Assembly (NCBI RefSeq): GCF_029892685.1
Contig: NZ_JARXVD010000007.1
Location: forward strand, 124,001-188,000
DNA: 64,000 nucleotides
From: Mycobacterium sp. OTB74
Lineage (GTDB): Bacteria; Actinomycetota; Actinomycetes; Mycobacteriales; Mycobacteriaceae
Reading direction: 5' to 3'
The first letter of the stretch is position 1. Each line of letters begins with the position of its first letter. Shown piece by piece: positions 1-9,800 of this stretch. The notes under the pieces were generated by a model, which ran no database searches, had not been told where the DNA came from, and saw only the letters and a list, made by a program, of their open reading frames with translations. A program made the translations under genes and the position numbers.

Positions 1-749
1 AGCCCGGCCAACGCGCCTGGCTCACCGAGCCCGGACAGGTGGAAGAACGAATCGCCGGTGAGCACCCGCTCGCCCTTGGCGACCAGCCAGTTGTAGAGCT
101 GGACCTGTTGCTCGGCGGTGGGGTGCAGGTCGTCCCAGACGTCGGCGCCGCGGCCCGAGGGGCGCAGCCGGGTGATCCGCAGGGTGGCGCCGTACCGGTC
201 GGCCAGGGCCTTGAAATCATCGAGTTGATCGACGTTCTGCCGTGTCACCACGACCGAGATCTTGGCGTCCTTGAAGCCCGCGGCAGAAAGGTTCTCCAAC
301 GCCCGGATGGCCATGGCGAATGAACCCGGCCCGCGCACTGCGTCATTGATCTCGGCAGTGGCGCCGTCGAGTGAAATCTGTACGTCGACATAGTCGCTGG
401 CGGCCAGCCTGGCGGCCACTTCTTCATCGATGCGAACGCCATTGGTGGAGAACTTGACTCCGACGTGGTGTTCGGTGGCGTAGTCGACCAGCTCCCAGAA
501 ATCCGACCGTACGGTCGGTTCGCCACCGCCGATGTTCACGTAGAACACCTGCATGCGCTCAAGCTCGTCGATGATGTCCTTGCACTGCTGGGTGGTCAGC
601 TCGCGCGGGTCGCGCTTGCCCGACGAGGACAGGCAGTGCACGCAGGACAGGTTGCACGCGTAGGTCAGTTCCCAGGTCAGGCAGATTGGCGCGTCGAGGC
701 CATGCTCGAACTGCTCGATCAGCCGGGGTACGGGTGCCGTGGAGGTCAT
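1..749 (-). CDS. mftC: Mycofactocin radical SAM maturase MftC (C-terminus outside window)
   Basis: Radical SAM enzyme that modifies the C-terminal Val-Tyr of the MftA peptide (oxidative decarboxylation and cyclisation in the known family). About 249 N-terminal residues are present. The SAM [4Fe-4S] motif CNLSCVHC lies at residues 32-39 (Cys32, Cys36, Cys39) after the strand ICLTWELTYA, and a GGGEP motif follows near residue 75. The C-terminal SPASM part lies off the left edge. The ATG at 747-749 overlaps the mftB stop as ATGA, so translation is coupled. Identification is strong because mftB and mftA directly precede it. Confidence 0.95.
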   Translation of the reverse strand, partial: MTSTAPVPRLIEQFEHGLDAPICLTWELTYACNLSCVHCLSSSGKRDPRELTTQQCKDIIDELERMQVFYVNIGGGEPTVRSDFWELVDYATEHHVGVKFSTNGVRIDEEVAARLAASDYVDVQISLDGATAEINDAVRGPGSFAMAIRALENLSAAGFKDAKISVVVTRQNVDQLDDFKALADRYGATLRITRLRPSGRGADVWDDLHPTAEQQVQLYNWLVAKGERVLTGDSFFHLSGLGEPGALAG

Positions 750-1078
750 GGGGCTGTGGATCCTTCTGGGCTGTTCTGGTCCGCCGGCACCAGCATCTTG
801 GACTGGACCAGTACGGCGAAAGCGTGCAGATACGGAGCTTGCTGATCGTCGTCGATCCCGGCGGCGCGGCAGGCACTACGGACATCCGGGTGCTCGGCCA
901 GCGAGTTGACCACCTCGACGATGGTTCGGTTCTTCAGAAACGAAAGCTTGCGGGTACCAAAGTGATACAGCAGCGCGCCAAATGGCTCGGGCCGTACCGC
1001 GACCTGGTGGTGCAGCCGCCAGCCGCGGTCGGGATCGAAGGCCTGTGGCCCGGTCCGGGCCGCGGCTGGAGCCGACAT
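746..1078 (-). CDS. mftB: Mycofactocin chaperone MftB
   Basis: Small peptide-binding chaperone (110 aa, PqqD-like fold in the family) that presents MftA to MftC. Recognised by its place between mftA and mftC and by a helical PqqD-like pattern (FGALLYHFG, then VEVVNSLAEH). The ATG at 1078 gives the start MSAPAAARTG, two bases after the mftA stop. An in-frame GTG at 1096 inside mftA would add six residues and cannot be excluded. Its stop overlaps the mftC start. Confidence 0.9.
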   Translation of the reverse strand: MSAPAAARTGPQAFDPDRGWRLHHQVAVRPEPFGALLYHFGTRKLSFLKNRTIVEVVNSLAEHPDVRSACRAAGIDDDQQAPYLHAFAVLVQSKMLVPADQNSPEGSTAP

Positions 1079-1080
1079 GG

Positions 1081-1188
1081 TCAGTAGACCCCACACATGC
1101 CGTCGATCGAGACCTCTTCGACCAGCGTCTCGGTCAGAAGTTCGGTGTTATTTGCAGTGCCAGTCTCAACGTGCTGATTCGAGTCCAT
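1081..1188 (-). CDS. mftA: Mycofactocin precursor peptide MftA
   Basis: A 35-residue ribosomal precursor. It begins MDSNQHVE and ends in the family hallmark IDGMCGVY; the terminal Val-Tyr pair becomes the redox cofactor core after MftC and MftE act. The acidic [15 protein letters not shown] segment is typical of the conserved leader. The start ATG at 1186-1188 is preceded by AAGGGG about seven bases upstream. It is the first gene of the leftward mft operon and faces mftR. Confidence 0.97.
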   Translation of the reverse strand: MDSNQHVETGTANNTELLTETLVEEVSIDGMCGVY

Positions 1189-1212
1189 GGATCGCCCCTT
1201 TCGCTACCGTGG

Positions 1213-1235
1213 CAGTTGTCGGGACTCGACAACTG
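1213..1235. promoter_or_regulatory. Candidate MftR operator in the mftA/mftR divergent promoter
   Basis: A perfect inverted repeat, CAGTTGTCG, five-base spacer GGACT, CGACAACTG, lies in the 101-bp gap between the divergent mftA and mftR starts. Size and symmetry fit a TetR dimer site. Assignment to MftR is inferred from position. MftR is known to repress the mft operon and to respond to acyl-CoAs in other mycobacteria. Confidence 0.7.
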
Positions 1236-1289
1236 TGATCCAGGTCGCAACAATATGGCATTGAGTGCCGAAATGGAAGGGCGGGTCTG

Positions 1290-1877
1290 ATGGTCGCCGG
1301 TCGACGCCGTTCCACCACCCAGGACCACATCACCGATGTCGCCCTCGAACTGTTCGCCACCCGGGGCTTCGACGATGTCAGCGTCGACGACGTCGCCCAT
1401 GCCGCCGGGATCTCCCGGCGCACCCTGTTCCGGTACTTCTCCACAAAGAACGCCATCCCCTGGGCCGACTTCGACGCACACCTGGAGCACCTAAGGGACC
1501 TGCTCGATACGGTCCCGCAGGACATCCCGCTGGATGCGGCATTGCGGTCAGCACTGTTGGCATTCAACAGCTTTGACGAATCCGAAACGCCCCGGCACCG
1601 CCGGCGGATGCGGGTGATCCTGCAAACCGACGCGCTGCAGGCCTACTCGATGACCATGTACGCCGGCTGGCGCGGCGTAATCGCGGTGTTCGTCGCGAAA
1701 CGGCTGGACATCAAATCGACCGACCTGGTGCCGCAGACCGTGGCGTGGACTGTGCTCGGGGTGGCGCTGACCGCCTACGAGCAATGGCTGGCCGACGAGA
1801 CCGTCATGCTGCCCGACGCACTGGGTCGCGCGTTCGACGTGGTCAGCGCCGGATTACGTGAGCTGAACACATGCTGA
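1290..1877 (+). CDS. mftR: TetR-family mycofactocin regulator MftR
   Basis: 195-aa TetR repressor. The N-terminal HTH covers about residues 9-55 ([19 protein letters not shown], then the recognition helix region [12 protein letters not shown]). The C-terminal ligand domain is all-helical. It is divergent from mftA with a palindrome between them, the classical autoregulatory layout. The start ATG at 1290 is preceded by GGAAGGGCGGG. Its effector in the family is long-chain acyl-CoA (established for MftR), which fits lipid-dependent control of cofactor synthesis. Confidence 0.93.
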   Translation: MVAGRRRSTTQDHITDVALELFATRGFDDVSVDDVAHAAGISRRTLFRYFSTKNAIPWADFDAHLEHLRDLLDTVPQDIPLDAALRSALLAFNSFDESETPRHRRRMRVILQTDALQAYSMTMYAGWRGVIAVFVAKRLDIKSTDLVPQTVAWTVLGVALTAYEQWLADETVMLPDALGRAFDVVSAGLRELNTC

Positions 1878-1934
1878 GTCAAAAATTTTCCGGCCAGCCG
1901 TCGGAAAACCGCCGCCCGGCGCGACGATAAGGGT

Positions 1935-2450
1935 GTGGGCGACGAATCAGACGATGACGCTCCGCAGACACTGCTGGCGCTGTACGACGAGGCGCTACCT
2001 GCGGTCTACGGGTACTTCGTCCGGCGCTGCAGCGATCGGGGCACCGCCGAGGACCTGACGTCGGAGACGTTCCTGGCAGCCATGGACGCCGCCCGCCGTG
2101 ACGTGCCCCCGGTCATCACGGTGCCCTGGCTGATCGGCGTGGCGCGGCACAAGCTGGCCGATCATTACCGCCGCCGGCACGACCGATTCACCGTGCCAGT
2201 ACCCGAAACACCTGAACCAGCAGAGCCTTTCGATGATTGGGACGCCGAACTGGACCGGATCGTCGCTGAAGCTGCGCTGTCGCGGTTACCCGAGCACCAC
2301 CGGGTGGTGCTGGCGTTGCGGTATCTGGACGACCGGTCGGTGCCTGAATGCGCCGAGCTGATCGGCCGCACCGTGCACGCCACCGAGACACTGCTGGTGC
2401 GGGCCCGGCGGGCTTTTCGAACCGAGTATCAGGAAGGGGGTGCGTCATGA
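1935..2450 (+). CDS. ECF-type RNA polymerase sigma factor
   Basis: 171-aa sigma-70 family protein. Region 2 covers about residues 13-90 (LPAVYGYFVRRC, AEDLTSETFLAAM). Region 4 covers about residues 115-165 (LPEHHRVVLALRYLDDRSV, then the HTH around ELIGRTVHATETLLVRARR). No zinc-binding anti-sigma gene is adjacent. The stop overlaps the ATG of the next gene, so the VOC-domain protein is co-translated and may serve as its partner. The start used is GTG at 1935; a second GTG at 1933 is out of frame. Confidence 0.88.
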   Translation: MGDESDDDAPQTLLALYDEALPAVYGYFVRRCSDRGTAEDLTSETFLAAMDAARRDVPPVITVPWLIGVARHKLADHYRRRHDRFTVPVPETPEPAEPFDDWDAELDRIVAEAALSRLPEHHRVVLALRYLDDRSVPECAELIGRTVHATETLLVRARRAFRTEYQEGGAS

Positions 2451-3724
2451 CGCAGTACAACGGCCGCGATCCACTGCGCGTGTTGTCCGGTGACGAACCC
2501 CCGATCGACCCCGACCCCGAATTCGCGGCCCGGCTGCGTGCCCGGCTGGAATCTGCGGCCGGTTTGCCGAGAGGAGTTGTTGTGAGTGGAACTGACGCAG
2601 CCATTGCGGAACTGAACCAGCCTGATCCGATAACCGCCCCACCGCGACCGGCGGCGCTGCCCTACCTGGCGGTCGCCGACGCCCGGGCAGCGATTGCCTG
2701 GTATGTCGACGCGCTCGGCGCAGCGACGGTCGGCGAACCGATCGTGATGGACGACGGCCGAATCGGGCACGCCGAGTTGGCACTGGCGGGCGGGGTGCTC
2801 TACCTCGCTGACGAATTCCCCGAGATCGGGCTGAAAGCACCAGCACCCCAATCGATTTCGGTAAGTCTCATGCTCACGGTGCCGAACACCGACGCCGCCC
2901 TGACCCGCGCCCGCGAGCACGGTGCAGAAGTGCAGCGGGAACCCTACGAAGCCCACGGATCGCGCACCGCCGTGGTGATCGACCCGTTCGGCCACCGCTG
3001 GATGTTCACCGGTCCGGTCTCAGTCGTGGGGTCGCTGATCCGACACGGCGACATCGGGTACGTGTCGGTGCAGACGCCGAATGCCCAGCGCGCCGCCGCC
3101 TTCTACCACCACGTGCTGGGCTGGACGTACGACCCGTCGACCCACCAGGTCACCAACAACCAACTGCACACAGGCATCTTCCAGACCACCGGCCCGCACA
3201 CTCTGTTCTGCTGCTACGCGGTGACCGACCTCGACGCTGCCCGGCGCGCCATCGTGGCCGCAGGCGGACAGGTGGGTACGCCCGAGAATCACGAATGGGG
3301 CGCGACGCTCGACGCCACCGATTCACTGGGCACCGACTTCGCGGTGTTCCAGCCTGCGCCGGGCATTCCCCGGCCCGCGCTGAATGGCGCAGGGCCGGGC
3401 GAACTTTCGTATCTGACGTACGAGGAGACGGACTCGGCCGCCTTCAAGGAGTTCTACGGTCAGGTGCTGGGCTGGACGTTCGAGCCCGGCCGGGTCGTCG
3501 ACGGGTGGGCGTTGCAGGGCTGCCAGCCGATGTCCGGGGTGGCCGGCGGCTCGGCCCGCACCGCAGCCGTCCCGATGTGGACGGTGACCGACATCGATGG
3601 AGCCGTGGCGCGGGTGCTCGAGGCCGGGGGTTCGGTTATCGACGCGCCGTCGCGTCAGCCGTACGGCATGTCAGCCCAGTGCACTGACGATCAAGGCGCC
3701 CGTTTCTACCTCGGCTCCTTGTGA
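2447..3724 (+). CDS. Triple VOC-domain (glyoxalase/PhnB-like) protein coupled to the ECF sigma factor
   Basis: 425 aa. Residues 1-45 form a charged helical segment (DPLRVLSGDEPPIDPDPEF, AARLRARLESA). Three vicinal-oxygen-chelate domains follow at about 70-187, 195-305 and 317-425, each starting with a YL/YV strand and carrying FY/WY and GW signatures. The ATG overlaps the sigma-factor stop (ATGA). An internal in-frame GTG at 2582 has a strong GAGGAG site at 2571-2576, so a shorter product lacking the first 45 residues may also be made. No enzymatic substrate can be deduced. A ligand-sensing role controlling the sigma factor is an inference from coupling. Confidence 0.8.
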   Translation: MTQYNGRDPLRVLSGDEPPIDPDPEFAARLRARLESAAGLPRGVVVSGTDAAIAELNQPDPITAPPRPAALPYLAVADARAAIAWYVDALGAATVGEPIVMDDGRIGHAELALAGGVLYLADEFPEIGLKAPAPQSISVSLMLTVPNTDAALTRAREHGAEVQREPYEAHGSRTAVVIDPFGHRWMFTGPVSVVGSLIRHGDIGYVSVQTPNAQRAAAFYHHVLGWTYDPSTHQVTNNQLHTGIFQTTGPHTLFCCYAVTDLDAARRAIVAAGGQVGTPENHEWGATLDATDSLGTDFAVFQPAPGIPRPALNGAGPGELSYLTYEETDSAAFKEFYGQVLGWTFEPGRVVDGWALQGCQPMSGVAGGSARTAAVPMWTVTDIDGAVARVLEAGGSVIDAPSRQPYGMSAQCTDDQGARFYLGSL

Positions 3725-3727
3725 TGG

Positions 3728-4453
3728 CTACCAGCCGCGGCGGCGCGGCGCGGAGCCGACCAGTTGACCCTGCTTCGCCACATCGCGGCTGCGGTAGACG
3801 ATGTATGGCCGGAACAGATAGCCGATGGGCGCACTGAATACGTGCACCAGTCGAGTGAACGGCCATAGACAGAACAGCACCAACCCGATGGCGACATGCA
3901 CCTGGTAATACACCGGCGCCTCTTCCATCAGGTCACCGCGAGGCCGGAACACCCAGATGGACCGGAACCAGATGGAAACGGACTCCCGATAGTTGTAGGC
4001 CTCACCGAACAGGCCCGAACCCAACGTCGTCGCGGTCAACCCCGCCGCAATGGCGGCGACCAGGAACACGTACATCACCTTGTCGTTGACAGTGGTGGCC
4101 ATGAACACCGGTCCGGTTGATCGGCGCCGGTAGATCAACAGGACTATGCCGGTCAGCGTCGCCACCCCAGCGGGGAATCCCAGCAAGACGGCCTGCACGT
4201 GATAGGCGTGTTCGCTGAGACCGGCTGCGGTGGTCCAGGATTCGGGGATCAACAGGCCTATGACGTGCCCGGCGAACACGACCAGGATGCCGAAATGGAA
4301 CATGGGACTGGCGATCCGCAGCAGTCTCGACTCGTACAACTGTGACGACCGGGTGGTCCAGCCGAACTTGTCGTAGCGGTAGCGCCACCAACTGCCGACG
4401 ACGACCATCGCCAGCGTCACGTACGGGACGATGTTCCAGAAGATCCTGTCCAT
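3728..4453 (-). CDS. narI: Respiratory nitrate reductase gamma subunit NarI
   Basis: 241-aa integral membrane cytochrome b that passes quinol electrons to NarH. Five hydrophobic helices are visible, with His residues in MFHFGILVVFAGHVIG and near VYYQVHVAIG that fit the two b-type haem ligands. The start MDRIFWNI was chosen because GGAGGAGAGG lies directly upstream. A longer in-frame start at 4477 would overlap narJ more deeply. Last gene of the nar operon; the VOC gene converges on it with a 3-bp gap. Confidence 0.95.
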   Translation of the reverse strand: MDRIFWNIVPYVTLAMVVVGSWWRYRYDKFGWTTRSSQLYESRLLRIASPMFHFGILVVFAGHVIGLLIPESWTTAAGLSEHAYHVQAVLLGFPAGVATLTGIVLLIYRRRSTGPVFMATTVNDKVMYVFLVAAIAAGLTATTLGSGLFGEAYNYRESVSIWFRSIWVFRPRGDLMEEAPVYYQVHVAIGLVLFCLWPFTRLVHVFSAPIGYLFRPYIVYRSRDVAKQGQLVGSAPRRRGW

Positions 4454-4454
4454 C

Positions 4455-5141
4455 TCAGACCTCTCCTCCAGCCGCAACGCGGCTCGTACCCACCTCTGCC
4501 TCGCCTGACCGCCGCGGCGGCACGGTCAATGTGAACGGTTCCAGCCCAACGGCTTCGGCCGGCGCCCCACCGGCCGTCAGCTGTTGCGCACGTTGTACGT
4601 CACGCTCCGTCGGCACCGGTAACGTCGCGCACACAGCGGCGACGGCCGGGGCGTATGCCGACCTTCGAGCGCTAAGCGCGGCGAGCAGGACCTGGATGGG
4701 TACCCGGTGGGCAACCAGCAGTTGGCGCCCCGCATCCGGATCTACGGTGGCGGCGAATTCCAGTACTACCGGAAGGTGGTCGGGCGCTTCATCTTTCGGT
4801 GCCGGCACTCCGGCATCGTGATACGCCCGAACAAAGGCATGCATATAACTGCCCCGGTTGCGGGTGTCACCTGCGGTCCAGTAGGTCAGGTACATGGTGG
4901 CGCGCTTGTGCATGTCGAAGGTGTCGACATAATCGATGGCAGCGCGCGCCTGATCCGTGTTCCGCAGCGCTGCAACGGATTCATCAAGCAACGTGGCGGC
5001 CCGGCCGGTAATGCCGGCACGCAACCGGTCCACCGTGGCGAGCCGCTGCATCCACCGCTCGTCCGGATAGGCCAGCAACAACGAAGCCGACTGCCACACC
5101 AATCGGTCGTTCAGTATGCGGTCCCTGGCCCGGAACCTCAT
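4455..5141 (-). CDS. narJ: Nitrate reductase assembly chaperone NarJ
   Basis: 228-aa cytoplasmic chaperone of the TorD/NarJ type that assists molybdenum cofactor insertion into NarG. The family segment DTFDMHKRATMYLTYW, typical of NarJ, is at about residues 72-87, followed by DHLPVVLEF. The start ATG at 5139-5141 overlaps the narH stop (ATGA), and its stop lies one base before narI. Confidence 0.94.
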   Translation of the reverse strand: MRFRARDRILNDRLVWQSASLLLAYPDERWMQRLATVDRLRAGITGRAATLLDESVAALRNTDQARAAIDYVDTFDMHKRATMYLTYWTAGDTRNRGSYMHAFVRAYHDAGVPAPKDEAPDHLPVVLEFAATVDPDAGRQLLVAHRVPIQVLLAALSARRSAYAPAVAAVCATLPVPTERDVQRAQQLTAGGAPAEAVGLEPFTLTVPPRRSGEAEVGTSRVAAGGEV

Positions 5142-6796
5142 TGCGACGACCCGTTCTGCCCCTTCGGGAACATGCCCGACGGGACCCCACGACCGTCCCA
5201 GTTCAGCAGGTTCACCCGCGACGGCCGGCGCTCGTTGGCCGCCATGCTCTCGCTGGTCTGCCGATCGTAGAGGGCATGGAACGTCTCGACCGCCACCGGC
5301 ACCGGCGTTCCACTGGTCTCCCCGAACGGACCGGACTCGTACATGCCCGGGCCACCCTCGAACGACAACGAGCACCCAGGCTCCTCGACGCCGGGTAGCT
5401 CAGCGCTGTATGCCGTCGGAATCACGTACCGTTCATCGTATTTCGCTATGGCCAGCAGTCGGTACATGTTGTACATCTGCTCCTCCGTCATCCCGACGGA
5501 CTGCGGGATGTGCGGCTGGGTTTCGCGGCCGAGATTGATATCGCGCATATACGACCGCATGGCCGCCAGCCGTTTGAGCACGCATTCGACCACCGTGGTA
5601 TCGCCCGCAGTGAACAACCCGGCCAGATACTCCATCGGGATACGCAGCGCGTCGATGGCGCCGAACAGATTGCCCAGCTCCTCACCGTCGTGGCCGTCCC
5701 GGCAGACGGCATCGACCACCGGTGACAGCGGCGGGATGTACCAAACCATCGGCACTGTGCGGAACTCCGGGTGCAGTGGGAGCGCCACCTGATACGTATG
5801 GATCAACGCGAAGATCGGCGACTGCTGGGCAGCCTCGATCCACTCATCGGAGATGCCTGAGGCCCGCGCCCCGGCAATGACCTCCGGATCGTGCGGATCC
5901 AGCAGGATGTCCCGCTGCGCGGGGTACAGGTCCGTCTCGTCCTCGACCGACGCGGCCTCGAGCACCCGGTCCATGTCGTACAGCACCAAGCCGAGGTATC
6001 GCAGCCGGCCGACGCAGGTCTCCGAGCACACCGTCGGCAGACCTACCTCAATGCGCGGATAGCACAACGTGCACTTCTCAGCCTTACCGGTCTTGTGGTT
6101 GAAATACACCTTCTTGTAAGGACATCCGGACACGCACATCCGCCAGCCGCGGCACCGGTCCTGATCGACCAGCACGATCCCGTCCTCCGCACGCTTGTAC
6201 ATGGCGCCCGACGGGCACGACGCCACGCACGCCGGATTCAGGCAGTGCTCGCAGATCCGGGGCAGATAGAACATGAAAGTCTGCTCAAATTCCAGCTTGA
6301 CCTGCTCGGAGACCTTCTTCAGGATCGGATCGCCGGGCACGATCTCGGGGGAACCACCCAGATCGTCATCCCAGTTCGCCGACCAGGACACCTTCATGGG
6401 CTTGCCGCTGATCAGGCTGCGCGGCGGGGCCACCGGCATGTGCTCCCCAAGCGGAGCCGACGTCAGGTTCTCGTAGTCGTAGGTCCACGGCTCGTAGTAG
6501 TCGTCGATAGACGGCAGCTTGGGGTTGGCGAAAATCCGCGCGAGCTTGGCGAACCGGCCACCGTCGCGCAGACGCAACCGGCCGCGCTTGTCCCGTACCC
6601 AGCCACCGTGCCACTTCTCCTGGTCCTGGTAGGTGCGCGGATACCCTTGTCCGGGGCGGGTTTCCACGTTATTGAACCAGACGTACTCGGTGCCTGCGCG
6701 GTTGGTCCAGGCCTGTTTGCAGGTCACTGAACAGGTGTGGCAGCCTATGCACTTGTCCAGATTCATCACCATTGCCATCTGGGCCATGACCTTCAT
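5138..6796 (-). CDS. narH: Nitrate reductase beta subunit NarH
   Basis: 552-aa iron-sulfur electron-transfer subunit. All four cluster motifs are visible: CIGCHTCSVTC near residue 16, CEHCLNPACVASC, CRGWRMCVSGC, and CTLCYPRIEVGLPTVC with CVGRL. A Trp replaces one Cys in the third motif, as expected for the [3Fe-4S] cluster of NarH. It lies 31 bp after narG and overlaps narJ. An alternative start at MAQMAM is three codons downstream. Confidence 0.96.
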   Translation of the reverse strand: MKVMAQMAMVMNLDKCIGCHTCSVTCKQAWTNRAGTEYVWFNNVETRPGQGYPRTYQDQEKWHGGWVRDKRGRLRLRDGGRFAKLARIFANPKLPSIDDYYEPWTYDYENLTSAPLGEHMPVAPPRSLISGKPMKVSWSANWDDDLGGSPEIVPGDPILKKVSEQVKLEFEQTFMFYLPRICEHCLNPACVASCPSGAMYKRAEDGIVLVDQDRCRGWRMCVSGCPYKKVYFNHKTGKAEKCTLCYPRIEVGLPTVCSETCVGRLRYLGLVLYDMDRVLEAASVEDETDLYPAQRDILLDPHDPEVIAGARASGISDEWIEAAQQSPIFALIHTYQVALPLHPEFRTVPMVWYIPPLSPVVDAVCRDGHDGEELGNLFGAIDALRIPMEYLAGLFTAGDTTVVECVLKRLAAMRSYMRDINLGRETQPHIPQSVGMTEEQMYNMYRLLAIAKYDERYVIPTAYSAELPGVEEPGCSLSFEGGPGMYESGPFGETSGTPVPVAVETFHALYDRQTSESMAANERRPSRVNLLNWDGRGVPSGMFPKGQNGSSQ

Positions 6797-6827
6797 GCGG
6801 ACCTCATTTCGCAGGCTTCGCGCGGTG

Positions 6828-9800
6828 TCACTGGTATCGCACCTCCTGGCTGCGGCGGCGCACCACCGTCACCTCGTCACGCTGGTTTCCGGTCGGGCCG
6901 AGATAGTTGAAGGCGAACGTGTTCTGGGCGTAGCCACCGGCCAGGTGGGTCGGCTTGATGTGCAGCCGGGTCAGTGAATTGTGAATACCGCCGCGCCGGC
7001 CGGTGGTTTCGGTAAGCGGTACATCGATGGTGCGCTCCTGGGCGTGGTAGACGTACACCAGTCCCTCGGGCATCCGGTGCGAGACGATCGCCCGGCAGAC
7101 CACCACCCCGTTCCGGTTGACTGCCTCAACCCAATCATTGTCCTGCACTTGGATTTTCGCGGCATCCTGCGGACTCATCCACATGGTCGGGCCGCCACGC
7201 GACAGCGACAACATGAACAGGTTGTCCTGATACTCGGAGTGAATCGACCATTTGGAGTGCGGTGTCACATAACGGACCGTGAGCCCCACCCCATCGCTCG
7301 ACCCCAACTCGGGCTCACCGAACAGCCGTGCCATGTCCAGCGGCGGACGGTACGCGGGCAGTTGCTCGCCGAGTTCTTCCAACCAGTCGTGGTCGACGAA
7401 GAAGTGCATGCGCCCGGTGAGCGTGTGAAACGGTTTGAGCAACTCGATGTTCACCGTGAACGGCGCGTAGCGGCGTCCTCCGGTCTCACTGCCGGACCAC
7501 TCCGGGCTGGTGATCACCGGTACGGGGCGCGACTGCGTGTCGGCGTAGGTGACGCGCTTCTCCTCACTGCCCTCGGCCAGGTGCACCAGCTTGCGGCCGG
7601 TACGGCGCTCCAATTCCTTGAAGCCCTCGACTGCCAGCCGACCGTTGGTGGTGCCGGACAGGGCCAGGATGACGTCGGCCATCCGCTCGGCCGTCGTCAC
7701 GGCCGGACGGCCCTGGCCCGCACCGGAATCCATCACCCCGAATTTGGCGGCCAGCTCCGCCACCTCCTGATCGGGGTGGGTGGTGATGCCCTTGGTGGTC
7801 AGACCCAAGGTATCCACCAACGGACCGAGCGTCGCCCACTTCTCGGCGACAGCACCGTAGTCTCGCTCAACCACCACCAGCGGCGCCATGGTCTTGCCGG
7901 GCACCGGAACTTCCCCGGTTTCCCGCCAATCCTTTTGCACCCCAGCGGGATACGCCAGGGCCCCGGGGCTGTCGTGTTGGAACGCGCCCATCACCACGTC
8001 GGTGCGGGTGCCCAGGTGCTTGCGAGCCATCGCACTGAAGGTGCGGGCGATGGCACCGAATGCCTCGTAGTCCGAACGGGTTTCCCACGGCGGGTCGATG
8101 GCCGGGGTGAACGCGTGCACAAATGGGTGCATGTCGGTGCTGGACAGATCGGCCTTCTCGTACCAGGTCGCCGCAGGCAACACCACGTCAGACAGCATGG
8201 TTGTCGAAGTCATCCGGAAGTCGATGGACATCAACAGGTCGAGCTTGCCCTCTGGGACGTCATCAGTCCACGCGATGTCCCTGGGCCGCACCGCCTCCGG
8301 CGCGGGCTGCGCCTGCAGGTTGGAATCGGTGCCCAGCAGGTGTTTCAGAAAATACTCGTTGCCCTTGCTGGACGAGCCCAGCAGATTGGCCCGCCAAACA
8401 CTGAGCACCCGTGGCCAGTTCTTCGGATTGTCCGGATCGGTGATGGCCAGCTTCAGCTGTCCGGACCCCAATTGTTCAGCCACGTAACCGGGGATATCTG
8501 CACCGGCCGCCTTGGCTTCCTCGGCGAGTTCGAGGCTGGACCGATCGAACTGTGGGTAGAACGGATTCCAGCCCATGGCCGTCGAGGATGCCAATACATC
8601 CATGGTGTGTTTGCCGTTGAACAGGTTCCGGCCCACCGGACTGGACAGCGCGTCGGCCCGGTAGCCGTCGTAGCGCCACTGGTCGGCGTGCACGTACCAG
8701 TACGACGTGCCCGCCACCTGGCGCGGCGGCCGGGACCAGTCCAACGCGTTGGCCATATGGGCCCACCCGGTAACCGGACGACATTTCTCCTGACCGACGT
8801 AGTGGGCCCAGCCTCCGCCGTTGCGGCCCATCGAGCCGGTGAGCAGCAACAGCGACAGCACCGCACGATAGGTCGCGTCTGCGTGGAACCACTGGCAGAT
8901 GCCGGCGCCCATGATGATCATGGACCGACCGCCGGATTCCTCGGCGTTGCGCGCAAACTCCCGGGCGACCCGAATCGCCTGCGCCGCAGGAACTCCGGTG
9001 ATCTCCTCCTGCCAGGCCGGGGTATGTGGCCGACTGGCGTCGTCGTAACTGGTGGGCCAGTCACCAGGCATGCCCGGCCGGTGCACGCCGTACTGCGCCA
9101 GCATGAGGTCGAATACGGTGCACACCAAGTGTTCACCGACCCGACGTACCGGCACCCCGCGCCGCATGGTCGCACCGCTGCCGTCGACAGTGTCGAAACG
9201 GGGCAGAGTGATCTCCGCGGTCTCGGAGAGGTCCTGCAGCACAGTTAGTGCGGGAGAAAGACTCTCGAGGTCGAGGTTCCACTTACCCACACCGTCATTG
9301 CCGAATCGGAAGCCGAGCGAGCCCTGCGGTACCGCGACACTGTCACTGGCGCCGTCAAGCAGCACCGGTTTGAACGCCGCGTTCTCCTGTTCGGCCACGG
9401 GCCCGCCGAGATCGGCTGCGGTGAGGTTCTTCCCGGGCACCAGCACGCCATCGCGCTCTTCGAGCTTCACCAGAAATGGCAGGTCGGTGAATTGGCGGAC
9501 ATAGTCGACGAAGAAGGGAACCCGTTTCTGCACAAAGCATTCGTCGAGAATGACGTGACCCATGGCCATTGCCAGGGCGCCATCGGTGCCGGCCGCGCAC
9601 GGCATCCACTCGTCGGCGAACTTCGTGTTGTCGGCGAAGTCCGGGCTGACGGTGACCACCTTGGTACCCCGGTACCGCACCTCGGCCATCCAGTGCGCGT
9701 CAGGTGTGCGGGTCACCGGGACGTTGGAGCCCCACATCATCAAATACGCTGCGTCCCACCAGTCCCCGGACTCCGGCACGTCGGTCTGATCCCCGAACAC

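Noticed and set aside
6981..9248. Long plus-strand open frame opposite narG
   Set aside because: Antisense of the conserved narG frame; His/Arg/Gly-rich with no motif.
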